Source: Magnetococcales bacterium | Lineage (GTDB): Bacteria > Pseudomonadota > Magnetococcia > Magnetococcales > DC0425bin3 | DNA: 64,000 bases | Assembly (NCBI GenBank): GCA_015231175.1 | Contig: JADGBZ010000006.1 | Coordinates: 28,631 to 92,630 of the forward strand | Direction: 5' to 3' | Part shown: positions 62,501 through 64,000 of the stretch, one piece after another | Layout: each line of letters opens with the position of its first letter | How positions within the stretch are numbered: position 1 is the stretch's first letter | Notes under the pieces: model-generated | Told to the model about the DNA's origin: nothing | Seen by the model: the letters and a program-made list of their open reading frames with translations, nothing else | Database searches by the model: none | Made by a program: the position numbers and the translations under genes

Positions 62501-63352
62501 GGGTTGCAGACCTACACCCAAAAATTGCTGCTGGAGTTGTCAAACCAGCCCCAGGTTACCCCAGCCCCTTTGCCGGCGCCGGTCAGCCCACCCCCCGCTT
62601 CGGTCAGCCCACCTCCCGCTCCGGTCAGCCCACCTCCCGCTCCGGTGACGCCAACCCCTGTTCCCGATCAGACCGCGAAGCTGCCCATCAAGCCCACCCG
62701 GGTCAAGGCGCCCGCTTTCGTGCCCACCCGGGTCACGACGCCGCCCCCTGCTCCCATGCCCATGGAACAGCCGCCTGCCGCTGCCACCCACTCCGGAACA
62801 CGCACCCCCACGGTCACGGATCCACGGAGAGAAACCTCCGCCAGGACAACGCCCGGTCCCTGGCAACACGTCGCCACGCTCCCCGGGCCAACAGCGGCCC
62901 TGCCTCCACCCGATGAGTCGCAAAAGTCCACTCCCCGGCAAAAAGCGACGACTCCCTCAGCCCCATGGCACGCACCTTCCCCGTCGCCGACCACGCTGCG
63001 CCAAGCGCCAGCGGGTACCCACAGAGCCGGGTCGCCGGTCAACACGCCACCCGCAGGTCCGTGGCACGCTCCATCTCCTTTGCCGACAAAGCCGAGCCAG
63101 CCGTCCGCAGCGATCCACGGCTCCGGCGGATGGGTAAAGGGGAACATACATCCAGAGTCCGGGGAAAAAGTCGGCGGTCCGTGGTTCATCAAACCGCCCG
63201 GGAATCTCCCCGCCGTCGCCAAACTGGAGCTGCATCAAGTTTTCACGCAAGAGCCAACGCCCCCTGCCCCCCACGATGGCATCGTAACGCCCAGAGTGCC
63301 AAAATTGGACAAGTTGTCTTTCTTCAACAATTTTTTGTCACGCTACAAATGA
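53525..63352 (+). CDS. Giant ZorA/MotA/ExbB-like membrane protein with about 3000-residue repetitive coiled-coil tail
   Basis: 3275 aa; the ATG follows GAGGTTCTC. Head: TM1 at about 11-30, TM2 at about 123-146 (VPGYMIGGGLLITFATMTAA), TM3 at about 163-190 (LLNTASLKFLISFVAIFAGM), the arrangement and wording of ZorA-type stator subunits. Tail (about 230-2700): helical, with at least four copies of a 60-70-residue unit (LDPLLAVLREQ..LAQRQS.TLHEVL..VAVRGSD...LDPLLAAVKAEGERILSRQDEL) plus weaker ones, and four 26-residue repeats near 2172-2260. Two copies of a globular HPWRI..SLL.LLEDVSRF domain follow (about 2723-2830 and 2901-3000), then a Pro-rich C-terminus. ZorA-type proteins assemble with a MotB/ZorB-like partner to form an ion-driven rotor; the next gene may be that partner. 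Confidence 0.75.
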   Translation: MPNILAVYLNHTWFPGVLLLVILAWGTLQWIRLDRVHLQWVRSRLASAQTLLDSQGSVQEFSRNFSTIDAGFARNELLADAWAAFRLTLRVQATEPVRGLRDAREYFPFDKVVVPHIDLEFFRSVPGYMIGGGLLITFATMTAALITTTQGLVTTDPNQFRHALLGLLNTASLKFLISFVAIFAGMLFSWAERHRVRTLTRQMDIFCVELNMRIMLGSADSLAIPGGMTATIDETGLAEQISARLNLSIHTLREKVVKSIQGTLHPVLEELRQENARQAESQEISLNELMMRLDQQKRAREADTSRELQRATTRLDQVIGSLEERFAEMARDSAVRVLDTYQDRTEQMLRSRETLLRQSLREMTDRLTLNQTPETTLAQLQTEMARIGDLIREMGQGLVVEWTERLRQEVSPERVVAGIHQKSQHLPTHQEPLYQQTLASVLERLNSDTFLTPLLETLHAEGERLAQRNESVIRQVLAETTTELHTHLSASPGQTDATQFERPLARLEARTGELLHHAIQELLQNLQHAEKRFLQDNVQAVRAILDEKESHTAQAMRAILDEKESRTVAQPPDLQPVLAELRRQGASQETMLRELLDGHNNQPDLEPALQELRAALAAGRVDLEPLLAVLREQSASLAQRQSQTLHEVLDAVAVRGSDGAVSLDPLLAAVKAEGERVLSHQSELVHQALAAVVTDLKSVLGSPNLAQDLTRTMQETVQEEGKRQRTAQEQAVRLALAEEGQRWRLDQAETIRTTLTAAEEKLRTHQERVARQTVTDVVAKWADLKEILHSQNETQLATLERQWRDILSAELGKRDPLLTHLGEVLTRDPPALDLQPLLTELRQQNTLLLAAQERVLQDLLGTDRRTLEPILTEVRTALTLDRITLDPLLAVLREQGEYLAQYQSRTLSEVLESVAVRGSDGEVSLEPLMAAVKAEGERILSRQDELIHQALAGLALNLKVVMGGDTAQLQEHLTQQVGNVEKRLTPLLEKLQDHHRALTGHLTTIGQQIEPIAETIQAHHKVLTGQLETIGQQIEPIAGRLQDRQDVQTEQLTSVSHRIEPVLERLMEQSATLAERLRGVENQFAPLLEKLQDEHAILLATHEQQIRDILAAEFAQRDPLLAHLEEVWTTPDPEPDWQPLLDALHNRSTSLLAAQEEALRNLIGEDRATLDPLLTEMQEALATDRFNLDPLLTALRTQGEHLLQQHSQTLQEVLDLIRGGVGSGSFDLEPLLAEVKARGEQLLTRQESLIRQTLEGVLDDLRTVTDHGNLARELTNAVKDEGSRLRLDQEQTIRNALAQLEERLTERAGPTGVESVLRELLAQERRSLEPVLTEVRHALAQDRFTLDPLLAALREQSENMAQRQSKTLHEVLHAVAVRGSDEGVNLDPLLAAVRAEGERILSRQDELVRQAMGNVVFDLKAAVGSDDLARDLTHAVKNEVEHLRTNQETVLRDALARVADDLKSQNETLLAAQTRLMTTTLGKDDLSAALDVASRSWNDPLTREIQAIGERLNAFINTLSKSGETERKTFLEHIQASAASMVEAQKRSLEDAVVHILTPIRNLLYEQGERQNESLVRILSQAPGGGSGTAESIDTNASWVFEIFRRETTQLLERQIEMVKEVFGTQPEILLGALQEWAELLITRQNTEWRESLTTLNLSPARSAVAHTTGTTFDEATLAQAIVERISLTPVLQAMEKFGQHLADNQFQALQSALQEMLQRDANLLREGHERMLTLQEQGQESWHRTIEERLLTPILEAMGQQEEHLLQVRAATANSLDHDTPVQEFGLEPLVAILREELRGVVALLPPEDLLERIVTAIQEMDENLVQQLARELSPSSLLQEVQEQLARQDGLLAKLPAGDSLTGALETLRTQVEAGLATGLSAEVVTEIVKRETHQLVERFATSQTSLHAMLFPLNELLPPLSQDLRQSNLDVLEEQKQTRETLIQALEGLRSHIEAKLAQGLTSTEVADIIQTETRRLSEHLTTQQTSLREMFHPLETTLQDGNTRLQALQTMLNPLDATLQKGNDQLQALQTVLNPLGDALRQGHAQILEEQKRVVAEVLTPQWHDQEARLLDLGRQIDHLAQNQSLVLHEALESVAVRDGSGQLTIEPILAAITAEGERLVARQEELLSAVFAYVRSDLNQILRQEQREVLHQEVQGLTDRLTHMDQTLRQEQRELLQQEIQGVAGHLSGIGQTLRQEQRELLQQEIQGVAGHLSGIGQSLRQEQRELLQQEIQGVAGHLSGIGQSLRQEQRELLQEKIQELGARLGEFAQAARQQQQEMGTHLEQVLAAALAESRNHLLAVLAEIRQQPTGEPSQPFAEQKWQQWESQLLARQEKLLEELFARDRATLEPILGELKKALLHDFATLKPDLEKLQTALVAGERVEPTHLLEQMHRHHGELLPAMDRLIRDNLNRESLVMNAMIDDFRGLFRDFSINQSRALHDALDAVVVKGMEGQSTLDPVVAVVRAETGRMMLQQRQMMDEALPAALARAGATHSREVVAEVFRQEIGQLEERLRLGLERLASFMGPAMESLNKKLEFEPLKEIIREESERLTRRLSLDLGREELERTILNQGNQISQRLVEQLSRSFSMDPLLDRLREMEGRLGQELSPRGVLTALHAEGEMTVNRLERVIRTAVTDRPEGISRTELATTLTHIVQQEGEQLEGALHRVVTDALARQEGEQLEGALHRVVTDALAKVVEVLPKPAAIVPPPKDDPRHHPWRIKGDSLLTLLEDVSRFMAVFFERNDERISANIEEIVSQLKADVPVNDPKMVDLILELTERFSRLIFEHNLEINGQVLQELDQGLLKMAQGLQDFTLELMAELNAEMALDADEIQTNAEMTLDADEVQTEVVAETPEAPPSMPSAAEDPLPQMAAAPVDSASPTQDAAQSAPDQHPWRIHGSSLLDLLEDVSRFVAAFLGENDEHITATIRDITTRLHTGAPLGDPWVIDLLLELTERFSQIILDRNLNGHVLLELDMGLMKVAQGLQTYTQKLLLELSNQPQVTPAPLPAPVSPPPASVSPPPAPVSPPPAPVTPTPVPDQTAKLPIKPTRVKAPAFVPTRVTTPPPAPMPMEQPPAAATHSGTRTPTVTDPRRETSARTTPGPWQHVATLPGPTAALPPPDESQKSTPRQKATTPSAPWHAPSPSPTTLRQAPAGTHRAGSPVNTPPAGPWHAPSPLPTKPSQPSAAIHGSGGWVKGNIHPESGEKVGGPWFIKPPGNLPAVAKLELHQVFTQEPTPPAPHDGIVTPRVPKLDKLSFFNNFLSRYK
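60041..60306 (+). repeat. 78-bp near-identical tandem repeats inside the giant gene
   Basis: Copies start at 60041, 60119 and 60197 (exact 78-bp period), with a partial fourth at 60275 and a diverged one before 60041. Each encodes 26 residues of coiled coil (LRQEQRELLQQEIQ and GVAGHLSGIG). The in-frame length means copy-number change would lengthen or shorten the tail without a frameshift. Confidence 0.92.
61514..61633 (+). repeat. 60-bp tandem duplication inside the giant gene
   Basis: Two copies starting CAAGAGGGTGAACAACTGGA at 61514 and 61574 encode EGEQLEGALHRVVTDALA twice, just before the first C-terminal globular domain. Only a few bases differ. Confidence 0.9.
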
Positions 63353-63390
63353 GCGCGTGATGGTGCGCACGTACTTTGGCTGAGGAGTCC

Positions 63391-63407
63391 GGAGTCGAAT
63401 CGACTCC
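63391..63407. promoter_or_regulatory. 17-bp palindrome upstream of the partner gene
   Basis: GGAGTCGA-A-TCGACTCC lies in the 97-bp gap between the giant gene and the next ORF, 43 bp before its ATG. It could be an operator or a leader hairpin controlling the ratio of the two products. Confidence 0.4.
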
Positions 63408-63449
63408 ATGCATTGCAACCGGGACAAGCCTTGAATGGCCAGGGTTGAC

Positions 63450-64000
63450 ATGAAACTGAACCGCCACGATCCAGTCACTTACATGCTGCTTGATGGTGCC
63501 ATTGGCATTATGACCTGGTTCCTGATGCTGCTTTTCTGTGCTCTGATCTTCTTTTTTTCGCTCCTGGCTCCCCATGCCCCTTCCCAGGTTGTGGGCATAT
63601 CTCCGGCAACTCCACCCCGGCAAACTGCCGCCGAGCCAGAGGCCAAACCATCTGAAACCACGTCCCGGCAGACCACCACGACACCCTCTGTCCAACCTCC
63701 GGTTGGCTCAACCCAACAGACGCCCATCACGACCACCGTGCAACCACCCGTTACCACGGTCGAAAAAACACCGGTCGAGACCATCATCAAACCACCCGTC
63801 GCCACGGTCGAAAAAACACCGGTCGAGACCATCATCAAACCACCCGTCGCCACGGTCGAAAAAACACCGGTCGAGACCATCATCAAACCACCCGTCGCCA
63901 CGGTCGAAAAAACACCGGTCGAGACCATCATCAAACCACCCGTCGCCACGGTCGAAAAAACGCCGGTCGAAACCATCGTCAAACCACCCGTCGCCACGGT
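63450..64000 (+). CDS. Single-TM protein with Pro/Thr repeat linker, candidate MotB/ZorB-like partner (3' truncated by window edge)
   Basis: The frame is open from ATG 63450 (or 63435) to the window end. A short basic N-terminus is followed by one TM helix (about residues 18-42, GIMTWFLMLLFCALIFFFSLL) and then a Thr/Pro-rich region. From 63744 the 16-residue unit PPVATVEKTPVETIIK repeats. MotB/ZorB/TolR proteins have just this start (cytosolic tip, one TM) followed by a periplasmic linker and an OmpA-like peptidoglycan-binding domain, which would lie beyond the window. An acidic residue inside the TM, as Asp in MotB, is not obvious; Asp19 just before it is the nearest. Confidence 0.6.
   Translation, partial: MKLNRHDPVTYMLLDGAIGIMTWFLMLLFCALIFFFSLLAPHAPSQVVGISPATPPRQTAAEPEAKPSETTSRQTTTTPSVQPPVGSTQQTPITTTVQPPVTTVEKTPVETIIKPPVATVEKTPVETIIKPPVATVEKTPVETIIKPPVATVEKTPVETIIKPPVATVEKTPVETIVKPPVAT
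63744..64000 (+). repeat. 48-bp tandem repeat array in coding sequence
   Basis: Units at 63744, 63792, 63840, 63888 and 63936, and a partial sixth at 63984, are near-identical, each encoding PPVATVEKTPVETIIK. The array is in frame and continues beyond the window. It is a probable extended periplasmic linker. Confidence 0.95.

Noticed and set aside
60257..62521. Long minus-strand ORF inside the giant gene (754 aa)
   Set aside because: It has no SD sequence or recognisable domains and is antisense to the repetitive coiled-coil coding sequence, which explains its length.
63744..64000. 48-bp repeats at the window end as a CRISPR array
   Set aside because: There are no spacers; the units are directly tandem and code for a 16-residue protein repeat.

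Overview
The window looks like a chromosomal segment of a Gram-negative proteobacterium. It encodes a Tat-exported periplasmic molybdoenzyme, an IHF-beta homologue, AmpG, a queuosine pathway and many multidomain two-component proteins. The signalling-rich content and an AspRS with a non-discriminating signature would fit a Magnetococcales-like or alphaproteobacterial lineage. That placement is my inference: no rRNA is present, and no magnetosome genes were seen.

Layout. 1-2624: 3' part of a GAF/PAS hybrid histidine kinase. 2640-6347: a small hypothetical gene, phosphoglucomutase (pgm) and a recent tandem duplication of coiled-coil/PD-(D/E)XK proteins. 6427-10523 (minus strand): a SEC-C/TPR gene, aspS, a DUF262 gene and decayed remnants of an AAA ATPase module. 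10751-12166: gltX. 12402-18765 (minus strand): a complete alpha-beta-gamma-chaperone operon for a type II DMSO-reductase-family enzyme, with two FNR/DNR-like sites upstream. 19325-21552 (minus strand): queA-tgt. 21551-27332: a hypothetical gene, ampG, ppk2, an Hpt/response-regulator pair on the minus strand and an acyl-CoA synthetase-like ligase. 27396-29743: a BrnT/BrnA toxin-antitoxin pair with a shortened antitoxin, then an RhlE-like helicase. 30171-32191: yjcH-actP. 32617-36550: four genes resembling podovirus virion/scaffold genes, with no other phage functions. 36656-43208 (minus strand): an unusual FGE-like / VWA / LolD-like ATPase / FtsX-like permease cluster. 43506-44941: ihfB, two small ORFs and tRNA-Pro(GGG). 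45105-46082: an FkbM methyltransferase.

The most striking region is 46100-64000, all on the plus strand. It runs: a histidine-kinase-like protein with Asn at the phospho-acceptor position fused to a receiver; a receiver-Hpt protein; a 1537-aa membrane protein with a C-terminal PilZ domain; a cyclic-nucleotide-binding-fold protein; a 3275-aa protein with a ZorA/MotA/ExbB-like three-helix membrane head and an enormous repetitive coiled-coil tail; and a single-TM protein with a 48-bp tandem-repeat linker that runs off the window. I interpret this as a candidate proton-driven MotAB/ZorAB-like motor with a giant cytoplasmic tail and its own c-di-GMP/phosphorelay input. That is a hypothesis: ZorC/ZorD-like effectors are not in the window and the partner's C-terminus is missing.

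A dispersed, hairpin-forming repeat family of about 120-210 bp occurs near 12.2, 22.2, 53.3 kb and, degenerate, near 29.8 kb. It has seeded many spurious ORFs.
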